Of a stretch of 64,000 bases of DNA, positions 7,097-15,837 are shown in pieces. Made by a program: the position numbers and the translations under genes. The stretch's first letter is position 1. Every line of letters begins with the position of its first letter. Source of the stretch: Pseudomonas sp. GD04091 (GTDB taxonomy: Bacteria > Pseudomonadota > Gammaproteobacteria > Pseudomonadales > Pseudomonadaceae); contig NZ_JAOEBG010000026.1 in assembly GCF_029836165.1 (NCBI RefSeq), positions 1 through 64,000 of the forward strand, written 5' to 3'. The notes beneath the pieces were generated by a model. The model saw nothing but the letters and a program-made list of their open reading frames with translations, had not been told where the DNA came from and searched no databases.

Positions 7097-9924
7097 CCGA
7101 CTACAAAGCCACGCTTAACCTTCCGGACACCGCCTTCCCCATGAAGGCCGGCCTGCCTCAGCGCGAACCGCAGATCCTGCAGCGCTGGGACAGCATTGGC
7201 CTGTACCGGAAACTGCGCGAGATTGGCAAGGATCGTCCGAAGTTCGTCCTGCACGACGGCCCGCCCTATGCCAACGGCAAGATCCACATCGGTCATGCGC
7301 TGAACAAGATTCTCAAGGACATGATCGTCCGCTCGAAGACCCTGTCGGGCTTCGATGCGCCTTATGTCCCGGGCTGGGACTGCCACGGCCTGCCGATCGA
7401 GCACAAGGTCGAGGTCACCCATGGCAAGCACCTGACCGCCGACCGCACCCGCGAGCTGTGCCGCGAGTACGCCGCCGAGCAGATCGAAGGGCAGAAGACC
7501 GAGTTCATCCGCCTGGGCGTGCTGGGCGACTGGGACAACCCGTACAAGACCATGGACTTCGCCAACGAGGCCGGTGAAATCCGCGCCCTGGCCGAGATGG
7601 TCAAGCAAGGCTTCGTGTTCAAGGGCCTCAAGCCCGTGAACTGGTGCTTCGACTGCGGTTCGGCCCTGGCCGAGGCCGAGGTCGAGTACGCCGACAAGAA
7701 ATCCCAGACCATCGACGTGGCCTTCCCGGTCGCCGATGAGGCCAAGCTGGCGGCCGCCTTCGGCCAGGCCTCGCTGGCCAAGCCCGCTGCCATCGTGATC
7801 TGGACCACCACCCCGTGGACCATCCCGGCCAACCAGGCGCTGAACATCCACCCGGACTTCAAGTACGCCCTGGTCGATACCGGCGAGCGCCTGCTGGTGC
7901 TGGCCGAAGAGCTGGTCGAGTCGTGCCTGAAACGCTACAACCTCGAAGGTTCGATCATCGCCACCGCGCCGGGCTCGGCCCTGGAGCTGATCAACTTCCG
8001 CCACCCGTTCTACGACCGCCTGTCGCCGATCTACCTGGCCGACTACGTCGAGCTGGGCGCCGGCACCGGTGTGGTTCACTCATCGCCCGCCTATGGTGAA
8101 GACGACTTCGTCACCTGCAAGCGCTACGGCATGGTCAACGACGACATTCTCACCCCGGTGCAGAGCAACGGTGTGTACGTCGAATCGCTGCCGTTCTTCG
8201 GCGGCCAGTTCATCTGGAAGGCCAACCCGGCCATCGTCGACAAGCTGAGCGAAGTCGGTGCGCTGATGCACACCGAAACCATCAGCCACAGCTACATGCA
8301 CTGCTGGCGCCACAAGACCCCGCTGATCTACCGCGCCACCGCGCAGTGGTTCGTCGGCATGGACAAGCAGCCGAGCACCGGCGAGCCGCTGCGCGAGCGT
8401 GCGCTCAAGGCCATCGAAGAAACCAGGTTCGTCCCGGCCTGGGGCCAGGCGCGCCTGCACTCGATGATCGCCAACCGTCCGGACTGGTGCATCTCGCGTC
8501 AGCGCAACTGGGGCGTGCCGATTCCGTTCTTCCTCGACAAGCAGACCGGCGAACTGCACCCGCGGACCGTCGAGCTGATGGAAGCCGTGGCCCAACGTGT
8601 CGAGAAGGAAGGCATCGAGGCCTGGTTCAAGCTGGACGCCGCCGAGTTGCTCGGTGACGAGGCCGGCCAGTACGACAAGATCACCGACACCCTCGACGTG
8701 TGGTTCGACTCCGGCACCACCCACTGGCACGTGCTGCGCGGCTCGCATAACATCGGCCACGCCACCGGCCCGCGCGCCGACCTGTACCTGGAAGGCTCCG
8801 ACCAGCACCGCGGCTGGTTCCACTCCTCGCTGCTGACCGGCTGCGCCATCGACGGCCACGCGCCGTACCGCGAGCTGCTGACCCACGGCTTCACCGTGGA
8901 CGAGAACGGCCGCAAGATGTCCAAGTCGCTGGGCAACACCATCGAGCCGGAGAAGGTCAACAACACCCTGGGCGCCGACATCCTGCGCCTGTGGGTCGCG
9001 GCCACCGACTACTCGGGCGAGATGGCCGTTTCCGAGCAGATCCTGCAGCGCAGCGCCGACGCCTACCGGCGTATCCGCAACACCGCGCGCTTCCTGCTCT
9101 CCAACCTGTCCGGCTTCGACCCGGCCCGCGACCTGCTGCCGGCCGAAGACATGCTGGCCCTGGACCGCTGGGCGGTCGACCGCACCCTGCTGCTGCAGCG
9201 CGAGCTGGAAGAGCACTACGGCGAGTACCGTTTCTGGAACGTCTACTCCAAGGTGCACAACTTCTGCGTGCAGGAACTGGGCGGCTTCTACCTCGACATC
9301 ATCAAGGACCGCCAGTACACCACCGGCGCCAACAGTGTCGCCCGCCGTTCCTGCCAGACCGCGCTGTACCACATCAGCGAGGCGCTGGTGCGCTGGATCG
9401 CGCCGATCCTGGCGTTCACCGCCGACGAAATCTGGCAGTACCTGCCGGGCGAGCGCAACGAGTCGGTGATGCTCAACACCTGGTACCAGGGCCTGGCCGA
9501 GCTGCCGGCCGACGCCGAGCTGGACCGCGCCTACTGGGATCGCGTGATGGCGGTCAAGGCCGCGGTCAACAAGGAGCTGGAGAACCAGCGTACCGCCAAG
9601 GTCATCGGCGGCAACCTGCAGGCCGAAGTCACCCTGTTCGCCGAAGAGGGCCTTACCGCTGACCTGAACAAGCTCGGCGACGAGTTGCGCTTCGTGCTGA
9701 TCACCTCGGCGGCCAGCGTGGTGCCGTTCGTCCAGGCCCCGACCGACGCGGTGACAACCGACGTCGAAGGCCTCAAGCTGAAAGTCGTCAAGTCCGGTCA
9801 TGCCAAGTGCGGTCGTTGCTGGCACTTCCGCGCCGACGTCGGCAGCCACCCGGAGCACCCGGAAATCTGTGGCCGTTGCGTGGACAACCTGAGCGGCTCC
9901 GGTGAGGTGCGCCACTATGCCTAA
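7093..9924 (+). CDS. ileS: Isoleucyl-tRNA synthetase
   Basis: This 943-aa class I synthetase charges tRNA-Ile. The ATP motifs are in place: HIGH at residues 65-68 and KMSKS near residue 608. The large CP1 editing domain lies between them, with the typical WTTTPWTIPANQA. The C-terminus has two CxxC pairs (CGRCW and CGRCV) that bind zinc. It overlaps ribF by 4 bp and lspA by 8 bp. Confidence 0.97.
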   Translation: MTDYKATLNLPDTAFPMKAGLPQREPQILQRWDSIGLYRKLREIGKDRPKFVLHDGPPYANGKIHIGHALNKILKDMIVRSKTLSGFDAPYVPGWDCHGLPIEHKVEVTHGKHLTADRTRELCREYAAEQIEGQKTEFIRLGVLGDWDNPYKTMDFANEAGEIRALAEMVKQGFVFKGLKPVNWCFDCGSALAEAEVEYADKKSQTIDVAFPVADEAKLAAAFGQASLAKPAAIVIWTTTPWTIPANQALNIHPDFKYALVDTGERLLVLAEELVESCLKRYNLEGSIIATAPGSALELINFRHPFYDRLSPIYLADYVELGAGTGVVHSSPAYGEDDFVTCKRYGMVNDDILTPVQSNGVYVESLPFFGGQFIWKANPAIVDKLSEVGALMHTETISHSYMHCWRHKTPLIYRATAQWFVGMDKQPSTGEPLRERALKAIEETRFVPAWGQARLHSMIANRPDWCISRQRNWGVPIPFFLDKQTGELHPRTVELMEAVAQRVEKEGIEAWFKLDAAELLGDEAGQYDKITDTLDVWFDSGTTHWHVLRGSHNIGHATGPRADLYLEGSDQHRGWFHSSLLTGCAIDGHAPYRELLTHGFTVDENGRKMSKSLGNTIEPEKVNNTLGADILRLWVAATDYSGEMAVSEQILQRSADAYRRIRNTARFLLSNLSGFDPARDLLPAEDMLALDRWAVDRTLLLQRELEEHYGEYRFWNVYSKVHNFCVQELGGFYLDIIKDRQYTTGANSVARRSCQTALYHISEALVRWIAPILAFTADEIWQYLPGERNESVMLNTWYQGLAELPADAELDRAYWDRVMAVKAAVNKELENQRTAKVIGGNLQAEVTLFAEEGLTADLNKLGDELRFVLITSAASVVPFVQAPTDAVTTDVEGLKLKVVKSGHAKCGRCWHFRADVGSHPEHPEICGRCVDNLSGSGEVRHYA

Positions 9925-10432
9925 CGCTTCCGCAGGCCGCTTCGGGCGACTTGCCTGGCTCTGGCTGAGCCTGGTGGTGCTGGTCCTCGACCAGGCCACC
10001 AAGCTGTACTTCGACAGCTCGCTGAGCATGTACCAGCAGATCGTGGTCATCCCCGACTACTTCAGCTGGACCCTGGCCTACAACACCGGCGCCGCGTTCA
10101 GCTTCCTGGCCGACAGCTCCGGCTGGCAGCGTTGGCTGTTCGCCCTGATCGCCGTGGTGGTCAGCGCCGTGCTGGTGGTTTGGCTCAAGCGCCTGGGGCG
10201 CAACGAGACCTGGCTGGCCGTCGCCCTGGCCCTGGTGCTGGGCGGCGCGCTGGGCAACCTGTACGACCGCGTCGTGCTGGGCCACGTGGTCGACTTCATC
10301 CTGGTGCACTGGCAGAACCGCTGGTATTTCCCGGCCTTCAACCTGGCCGACAGCGCCATCACCGTGGGTGCGGTGATGCTGGCGCTGGACATGTTCAAGA
10401 GCAAGAAGTCCGAGGAAGCCGTCCATGACTGA
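9917..10432 (+). CDS. lspA: Prolipoprotein signal peptidase (signal peptidase II)
   Basis: This 171-aa inner-membrane aspartyl protease cleaves the signal peptide of lipoproteins after diacylglyceryl modification. It has four membrane helices. The two catalytic aspartates are visible in GNLYDRVVLGHVVDF and FNLADSAI. The chosen ATG, giving MPNASAGRFGRL, overlaps the end of ileS; another in-frame ATG 15 bases upstream (9902) is less likely. It overlaps fkpB by 8 bp. Confidence 0.96.
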   Translation: MPNASAGRFGRLAWLWLSLVVLVLDQATKLYFDSSLSMYQQIVVIPDYFSWTLAYNTGAAFSFLADSSGWQRWLFALIAVVVSAVLVVWLKRLGRNETWLAVALALVLGGALGNLYDRVVLGHVVDFILVHWQNRWYFPAFNLADSAITVGAVMLALDMFKSKKSEEAVHD

Positions 10433-10862
10433 GACCCGTATCGGCCAGAACACCGAAGTCACCCTGCACTTCGCGTTGCACCTGGAAAACGGCGACACCG
10501 TCGACAGCACCTTCGACAAGGCCCCGGCCACGTTCAAGGTCGGCGATGGCAACCTGCTGCCGGGCTTCGAGAGCGCGCTGTTCGGCTTCAAGGCCGGTGA
10601 CAAGCGCAAGCTGAGCCTGGCGCCGGAACACGCCTTCGGCCAGCACAATCCGCAGAACGTGCAGGTGATGCCGCGTTCGCAGTTCGAGGGCATGGAACTG
10701 TCCGAAGGGCTGCTGGTGATCTTCAACGACGCCGCCAACACCGAGCTGCCGGGTGTGGTCAAGGCGTTCGACGAGCACCAGGTGACCATCGACTTCAACC
10801 ATCCACTGGCTGGCAAGACCCTGAACTTCGAGGTGGAGATCCTCGACGTGAAGGCCGTGTGA
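10425..10862 (+). CDS. fkpB: SlpA-type FKBP peptidyl-prolyl isomerase
   Basis: This 145-aa cytoplasmic FKBP begins MTETRIGQNTEVTLHFAL and contains LLPGFESALFGFKAGDKR, typical of SlpA/FkpB. These proteins combine prolyl isomerase and chaperone activity, with an insert-in-flap domain after about residue 75. It sits between lspA and ispH, as in E. coli and other gammaproteobacteria. Confidence 0.93.
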   Translation: MTETRIGQNTEVTLHFALHLENGDTVDSTFDKAPATFKVGDGNLLPGFESALFGFKAGDKRKLSLAPEHAFGQHNPQNVQVMPRSQFEGMELSEGLLVIFNDAANTELPGVVKAFDEHQVTIDFNHPLAGKTLNFEVEILDVKAV

Positions 10863-10876
10863 GCCTGGAGCCGAGC

Positions 10877-11824
10877 ATGCAAATCAAACTCGCCAACCCG
10901 CGCGGCTTCTGTGCGGGGGTCGACCGGGCGATCGAGATCGTCAACCGCGCCCTGGAAGTTTTCGGGCCGCCGATCTACGTGCGCCACGAAGTGGTGCACA
11001 ACAAGTTCGTGGTCGAGGACCTGCGCAACCGTGGCGCGGTGTTCGTCGAAGAGCTGGACCAGGTGCCGGATGATGTCATCGTCATCTTCAGTGCCCACGG
11101 CGTGTCGCAAGCGGTACGCCAGGAGGCCGCCGGCCGTGGCCTGAAGGTGTTCGACGCGACCTGCCCGCTGGTGACCAAGGTGCATATCGAGGTCGCCAAG
11201 TACAGCCGCGACGGCCGTGAATGCATTCTCATCGGTCACGCCGGGCACCCGGAAGTCGAAGGCACCATGGGCCAGTACGACGCCAGCAACGGTGGCAGCA
11301 TCTACCTCGTCGAAGACGAGAAGGACGTCGCCAACCTGCAGGTGCGCAACCCCGATCACCTCGCCTTCGTCACCCAGACCACCCTGTCGATGGACGACAC
11401 CAGCCGGGTGATCGACGCCCTGCGCGCGCGCTTCCCGAACATCGGCGGCCCGCGCAAGGACGACATCTGCTACGCCACGCAAAACCGCCAGGACGCTGTC
11501 AAGCAACTGGCCGACGAGTGTGACGTGGTGCTGGTGGTCGGCAGCCCCAACAGCTCCAACTCCAACCGCCTGCGCGAGCTGGCCGAGCGCATGAGCACGC
11601 CGGCCTACCTGATCGACGGCGCCGAAGACCTGCAGCGTGGCTGGTTCGACGGCGCCGAGCGGATCGGCATCACCGCCGGTGCCTCGGCTCCGGAAGTGCT
11701 GGTGCGCGGCGTGATCGAGCAGCTCAAGGCTTGGGGCGCCACCGGCGCCGAAGAGCTCGACGGGCGTGAAGAGAACATCACCTTCTCCATGCCCAAGGAA
11801 CTGCGAGTCCGCTCGCTGATCTGA
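10877..11824 (+). CDS. ispH: 4-hydroxy-3-methylbut-2-enyl diphosphate reductase
   Basis: This 315-aa iron-sulfur enzyme carries out the last step of the MEP isoprenoid pathway, giving IPP and DMAPP. The three cluster cysteines are seen in PRGFCAGVDRA, FDATCPLVTK and DDICYATQNR. The start giving MQIKLANPRGFC has GGAG seven bases upstream. A GTG at 10859 would add six residues and is less likely. It is the last gene of the ribF-ileS-lspA-fkpB-ispH run. Confidence 0.97.
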   Translation: MQIKLANPRGFCAGVDRAIEIVNRALEVFGPPIYVRHEVVHNKFVVEDLRNRGAVFVEELDQVPDDVIVIFSAHGVSQAVRQEAAGRGLKVFDATCPLVTKVHIEVAKYSRDGRECILIGHAGHPEVEGTMGQYDASNGGSIYLVEDEKDVANLQVRNPDHLAFVTQTTLSMDDTSRVIDALRARFPNIGGPRKDDICYATQNRQDAVKQLADECDVVLVVGSPNSSNSNRLRELAERMSTPAYLIDGAEDLQRGWFDGAERIGITAGASAPEVLVRGVIEQLKAWGATGAEELDGREENITFSMPKELRVRSLI

Positions 11825-11825
11825 C

Positions 11826-12305
11826 TCAGTCGCCTGCACAGCGGCGGCCTCCGTCGCTGCGCAGGCTGACCCGCCCGGTCGGGCTCAGCACCACCTGATG
11901 ACGGCTGTCGCGGGTGGCGCGCTGGCAGATATCCAGCGTGGTGCCACCGAAGCCGATCCCCAGCGGCGCTCCTCGACGGCTGAACCTGACCGCTCTGCCT
12001 GAGGTCGTGGTGATCAGCAGCGGTCTTGGCAAGCGATGTTCTGTCAGCCCCTGGCCGTCATGCTCCTGCGATATGCGCCAACCCTTGCCCCAGTCCCCCT
12101 CCAGTGGTTCAACCAGCACCGCCTTGCGCAGCAGCGCAGCCTGGTTGCGCGCGGCGCGCAATGCCTGCGCCAGCTCCCTGGCCACTGCGGCCTGATGCTG
12201 TTCTTCGCTGAAGTTGTTGTAGGCCGTCAATCCCAGCTGCGTCAGAAGGCTCGCCACCGCCAGCGTGCACATCATTTGCATCAGTGTTACCCCTTGTTGC
12301 TTCAC
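11826..12305 (-). CDS. fimT: FimT/GspH-type pseudopilin
   Basis: This 159-aa minor pilin candidate starts at GTG, with GGGAGGAA just upstream. The prepilin leader is short and basic (KQQG), followed by the hydrophobic helix VTLMQMMCTLAVASLL. The residue at mature position 5, almost always glutamate in pilins of this class, is glutamine here. A GspH-like C-terminal domain follows. It is divergent from the pilVWXE genes. FimT-family proteins are minor pilins, some of which bind DNA in competent bacteria; that role is not shown here. Confidence 0.8.
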   Translation of the reverse strand: MKQQGVTLMQMMCTLAVASLLTQLGLTAYNNFSEEQHQAAVARELAQALRAARNQAALLRKAVLVEPLEGDWGKGWRISQEHDGQGLTEHRLPRPLLITTTSGRAVRFSRRGAPLGIGFGGTTLDICQRATRDSRHQVVLSPTGRVSLRSDGGRRCAGD

Positions 12306-12411
12306 CGTGCATTCCTCCCGGGAAGTGCTTCGCTGTAGCTTCCGGGCCGACCGGCATGGCCGCCAGTCGGCCCGTTCGGCGATCGGGCGAGGAAAGATCC
12401 CAGGAGGGGCG

Positions 12412-12771
12412 ATGCGCACAAGGGAGGGGGGCATGACATTGCTGGAGGTGCTGCTGGCGATGACGGTACTGGCGCTGGGGCTGTTCGCGTCGGCGGCCTT
12501 GCAATTGCGTGGTTTGCAGGCGACCGATGGCGCACGCCGCACCGGGCAGGCGCTGCAGCTCGCCCAAGGCATGCTGGAGCGGACAAGGGCGGCGGGTTCG
12601 CTCGAGGCCGGCGTGCAGGCGGCCTGGCAGGCCCAGGTCGCTCGGCAATTGGGCGAATCGGCGCAGGGGCGCCTGAGCTTGTCGGCGGGCATGCTGACGT
12701 TGGAGCTCGATTGGCCGGGTGCCGACCAGCAGCGCCAGTCGCTGAGCCTGCAAGGCAGGGTATCGCCATGA
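12412..12771 (+). CDS. pilV: Type IV pilus minor pilin PilV-like
   Basis: This 119-aa prepilin has leader MRTREGG, cleavage expected after the last glycine, then MTLLEVLLAMTVLALGLFAS with glutamate at position 5. The length and VLLAMTVLALGL are typical of PilV. A strong AGGAGGGG ribosome site precedes the ATG. It overlaps the next gene by 4 bp. PilV, PilW, PilX and PilE prime pilus assembly at the inner membrane. Confidence 0.82.
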   Translation: MRTREGGMTLLEVLLAMTVLALGLFASAALQLRGLQATDGARRTGQALQLAQGMLERTRAAGSLEAGVQAAWQAQVARQLGESAQGRLSLSAGMLTLELDWPGADQQRQSLSLQGRVSP

Positions 12772-13415
12772 CGCGCCGGCAAGCCGGTTTCGGCCTGATG
12801 GAGGCGCTGCTGGCCCTGACGCTGGGCGCGATGCTGCTGGCGGTCACCGGCCAGGTGTTCGTCTCGGCGCATCAGGCCTGGCGCCTGCAGGGCGCGTCGG
12901 CCAGGCTGCAGGACGATGCGCGCCTGGCCATGCAACGGTTGGTCGAGGACATCCGCCAGGCCGGCATGTTCGGTTGCCTGCGCCTGGAAGCCAGCGACTT
13001 CGATGATCCCGCCACCGCCCAGGCGTTCGCCCGGCCAATCGAGATCACGGACGATGGCCTCACGCTGATCGGCGCGGAGTTGCCGGGGCTGCTCGGGGCG
13101 CCCGACTGGACGGTGCTCACCGACTGCCGAACCTGGGCCAGGGTGCAACGGGGGCAGCATGTGGGGGAGGGTGAGTGGCTGGCCTTGCCCGTGCGCCGGG
13201 TGAGCTACCGCGTGCGCAATGGCAGCCTCATGCTCACCAGCAATGCCCAGCACGCCGCGCTTGTCGACAACGTGCGGGCGCTGGAGGTGCGCCGGGTGCA
13301 GGAGCGCGAGGGCGAGCGCCTGGATATTCGCCTGAGCCTGTTCGACCGGCAGCATCAGCTCGAACAGCAGCATGCCGTGAGCGTGGCGGTACGCAATGGA
13401 GGGGCCGGTTCGTGA
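12768..13415 (+). CDS. pilW: Type IV pilus minor pilin PilW-like
   Basis: This 215-aa prepilin has leader MTRRQAG and helix FGLMEALLALTLGAMLLAVT, with glutamate at position 5. The following LQDDARLAMQRLVEDIRQAGMFGC is the conserved PilW region. It starts inside the end of pilV and its own end overlaps pilX, so the pilVWXE genes form one translationally coupled set. Confidence 0.83.
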   Translation: MTRRQAGFGLMEALLALTLGAMLLAVTGQVFVSAHQAWRLQGASARLQDDARLAMQRLVEDIRQAGMFGCLRLEASDFDDPATAQAFARPIEITDDGLTLIGAELPGLLGAPDWTVLTDCRTWARVQRGQHVGEGEWLALPVRRVSYRVRNGSLMLTSNAQHAALVDNVRALEVRRVQEREGERLDIRLSLFDRQHQLEQQHAVSVAVRNGGAGS

Positions 13416-13885
13416 GCAGGCAGCGAGGGGTGGTGCTGCTGCTGGCGCTCACCTTGAGCCTGGTACTCGGCCTGCTGGCCAGCATGGCGTTGCGGGAGGG
13501 GGTGCTGCTGCAACGCCAGCTGGCTGAGCAGTTGGCCGTCGCCCAGGCCTTCGAGCAGGCCGAGTCGAGCCTGCTCGAGGGCGCTGCCCTGCTGGCCAGC
13601 GGCCTGCCTTCGCCCTGCGTGGCGTGTCGACCGCCGGATCTGCCGGACGCGCAACCGCCCGCGCCATGGCTGCGCACCGACAGTGGCTTCGTGTTTGTGC
13701 AGGCCCTTGGGCAAAGCACGCGTATCGCAGGCATGCCGCCGGGCGATCGCCTGATGCTGGTGCGGGTGACTGCCGTCAGCCGCCAGGTTCGTGTTCGCCA
13801 GCTGCTGGAAGCGGTGTATGCGGTTGTTGACGACTCGGCCAGCATGACCCGGATCAGCTGGCGCCAGCGCCTGGAAGGTGACTGA
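13412..13885 (+). CDS. pilX: Type IV pilus minor pilin PilX-like
   Basis: This 157-aa protein starts at GTG overlapping pilW by 4 bp. It has a short leader (MSRQRG) and helix VVLLLALTLSLVLGLLASMA. It lacks the position-5 glutamate, as is normal for the PilX/GspK class that caps a pseudopilus tip. It is followed with overlap by pilE. P. aeruginosa PilX is somewhat longer. Confidence 0.78.
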   Translation: MSRQRGVVLLLALTLSLVLGLLASMALREGVLLQRQLAEQLAVAQAFEQAESSLLEGAALLASGLPSPCVACRPPDLPDAQPPAPWLRTDSGFVFVQALGQSTRIAGMPPGDRLMLVRVTAVSRQVRVRQLLEAVYAVVDDSASMTRISWRQRLEGD

Positions 13886-14285
13886 CATGCAACGAGGTCT
13901 TGGTCTGATCGAATTATTGATTGTCGTGGCCGTGATCGGCATGCTGGCAGCCATTGCCTACCCCAGCTACAGCGACCAGCTACGGCGCGCCGCGCGCAGC
14001 GAGGTGGTCGGTCTGCTGCAGGACGTGGCGTTGCGCCTGGAGCAGCACCGTGCGCGCGCGGGCGGCTATGCCGACACCGAACAGCTGACCATCACGCTAC
14101 CCGCTGGCAATCGCTACTACCGCCTGCAGGCCCGACGCGACAGTGACGGCTTTCTGTTGCTCGCCACGCGTTTGCCACGCGCCTTCATGGCCGATGACCG
14201 CTGCGGCGACTTCCGCCTCGACCAGGCCGGCGTGCGCGACAACCCGGGCAGCAGCGAAGGCAGTGATGCCTGTTGGGGAAGCTGA
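13878..14285 (+). CDS. pilE: Type IV pilus minor pilin PilE-like
   Basis: This 135-aa prepilin has leader MTDMQRG and helix LGLIELLIVVAVIGMLAAIAYPSY, the classic pilin N-terminus with glutamate at position 5. The C-terminus has a cysteine pair (DDRCGDF and DACWGS) that could form the D-region disulfide. A start at 13887 would shorten the leader by three residues. No pilY1 adhesin gene follows; thiO comes next. Confidence 0.85.
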   Translation: MTDMQRGLGLIELLIVVAVIGMLAAIAYPSYSDQLRRAARSEVVGLLQDVALRLEQHRARAGGYADTEQLTITLPAGNRYYRLQARRDSDGFLLLATRLPRAFMADDRCGDFRLDQAGVRDNPGSSEGSDACWGS

Positions 14286-14338
14286 CGCGCATGAGGTGCC
14301 CGCGCACCGTGGAATTACTTCAGATGTTGGATCGAACG

Positions 14339-15436
14339 ATGAGCAAGCAAGTAGTGATTGTCGGCGGTGGAGTCATCGGCCTGCTGACGGCGTTCAACCT
14401 GGCGGCCGAGGTCGACCGGGTGGTGGTGTGCGACCAGGGCGAGGTGGGCCGCGAGTCGTCCTGGGCCGGCGGCGGCATCGTCTCGCCGCTGTACCCATGG
14501 CGCTACAGCCCGGCGGTGACCGCGCTGGCGCACTGGTCGCAGGACTTCTATCCACAGCTGGGCGAGCGGCTGTTCGCCAGCACCGGCGTCGACCCCGAGG
14601 TCCACACCACGGGATTGTACTGGCTGGACCTGGATGACGAAGCCGAAGCGCTGGCCTGGGCAGCGCGCGAGCGGCGCCCACTCAGCGCCGTGGATATCTC
14701 GGCCGCCTACGACGCGGTGCCGGTGCTGGGCGCGGGCTACAGGCACGCGATCTACATGGCGGGCGTGGCCAATGTGCGCAACCCGCGTCTGGTGAAGTCG
14801 CTCAAGGCCGCGCTGCAGGCGCTGCCGAACGTGACCCTGCGTGAGCATTGCCAGATCACCGGTTTCGTTCGTGAAAGCGGGCGAGTGACCGCTGTGCAGA
14901 CCGACGATGGCCTGCTGGCCGCTGACGATGTGGTGCTCAGTGCCGGCGCCTGGAGCGGCGATCTGCTGAAGACGCTCGGCTTGGCATTGCCGGTGGAGCC
15001 GGTGAAGGGGCAGATGATCCTGTTCAAGTGCGCCGAGGACTTCCTGCCGAGCATGGTCCTGGCCAAGGGCCGTTATGCGATCCCGCGCCGCGATGGCCAC
15101 ATTCTGGTGGGCAGCACTCTGGAGCATGCAGGCTACGACAAGACTCCCACCGACGATGCGCTGGCGAGCCTGAAGGCTTCGGCGGTCGAGTTGCTGCCGG
15201 CACTGGCGGATGCCGAGGTGGTGGGGCACTGGGCAGGCTTGCGCCCGGGGTCGCCGGAAGGCATCCCTTATATCGGCGCGGTGCCGGGGCATGAAGGCTT
15301 GTGGCTGAACTGCGGGCATTACCGCAACGGGCTGGTGCTGGCGCCGGCGTCGTGCCAGCTGTTCAGCGATCTGCTGCTGGGGCGAGAGCCGATCATCGAC
15401 CCGGCGCCGTATGCGCCTGAAGGGCGTCTGGGCTGA
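14339..15436 (+). CDS. thiO: Glycine oxidase ThiO
   Basis: This 365-aa FAD-dependent oxidase makes the dehydroglycine used to build the thiazole ring of thiamine. The FAD-binding motif VVIVGGGVIGLLTAFNLA lies at the N-terminus and a DAO fold follows. The C-terminal GHYRNGLVLAPAS is typical. The ATG giving MSKQVVIVGGG was chosen over one 66 bases upstream on length and motif position. No TPP riboswitch is seen in the 53-bp gap before it. Confidence 0.93.
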   Translation: MSKQVVIVGGGVIGLLTAFNLAAEVDRVVVCDQGEVGRESSWAGGGIVSPLYPWRYSPAVTALAHWSQDFYPQLGERLFASTGVDPEVHTTGLYWLDLDDEAEALAWAARERRPLSAVDISAAYDAVPVLGAGYRHAIYMAGVANVRNPRLVKSLKAALQALPNVTLREHCQITGFVRESGRVTAVQTDDGLLAADDVVLSAGAWSGDLLKTLGLALPVEPVKGQMILFKCAEDFLPSMVLAKGRYAIPRRDGHILVGSTLEHAGYDKTPTDDALASLKASAVELLPALADAEVVGHWAGLRPGSPEGIPYIGAVPGHEGLWLNCGHYRNGLVLAPASCQLFSDLLLGREPIIDPAPYAPEGRLG

Positions 15437-15464
15437 GACGCAACAGGGATCATGGCTAGGGGGC

Positions 15465-15491
15465 GTGGGGGCGGGCTTGACCCGCTCCCAC
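15465..15491. repeat. REP-like palindrome
   Basis: The arms GTGGGGGCGGG and CCCGCTCCCAC pair around CTTGA. This is the core of the P. putida-group REP element, seen repeatedly between genes in this window, and lies between the convergent thiO and the PP0621-family gene. Confidence 0.75.
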
Positions 15492-15512
15492 AAGATACAG
15501 ACGCGTCATGCC

Positions 15513-15743
15513 TCAGCGTTGCTGCCCCGGGCCCTGCTCCAGGTGTTGCTGGCTGCAGTACCACTCCTTGCCCTGCTGCAGCGCCCGGTCATTGGGCAGG
15601 TGCACGCCGCAATGGGCGCAGCGCACCATCTTCAACGGGTCCTGCAGCTGCGGATCGGCGGGCGATTGCTGACTGGTCTTGAACTTGCGCCACAGCCAGA
15701 ACGCGGCGGCGATCAGGGCGATCCAGAAGAGTAGGCGAACCAT
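15513..15743 (-). CDS. PP0621 family protein
   Basis: This 76-aa protein has an N-terminal membrane helix (LLFWIALIAAAFWLW) followed by a small metal-binding region with CAHCGVHLPNDRAL and a later YCSQQH. The family is named after a P. putida locus and its function is not known. It is transcribed leftward and faces thiO. Confidence 0.85.
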   Translation of the reverse strand: MVRLLFWIALIAAAFWLWRKFKTSQQSPADPQLQDPLKMVRCAHCGVHLPNDRALQQGKEWYCSQQHLEQGPGQQR

Positions 15744-15793
15744 GGTGTCCAGCTTGTCGAGAAAAGAAGCCGACAGTCTAGGGCGCGGCCAAT

Positions 15794-15822
15794 AAAAAAG
15801 GGAGGCCTCGGGCCTCCCTTTC
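15794..15822. terminator. Terminator after bamD
   Basis: The arms AAAAAAGGGAGGCC and GGCCTCCCTTTCTT pair around TCG. It lies just past the bamD stop codon on the minus strand and is bidirectional in form. Confidence 0.85.
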
Positions 15823-15837
15823 TTGTCGCGGCGTGGA

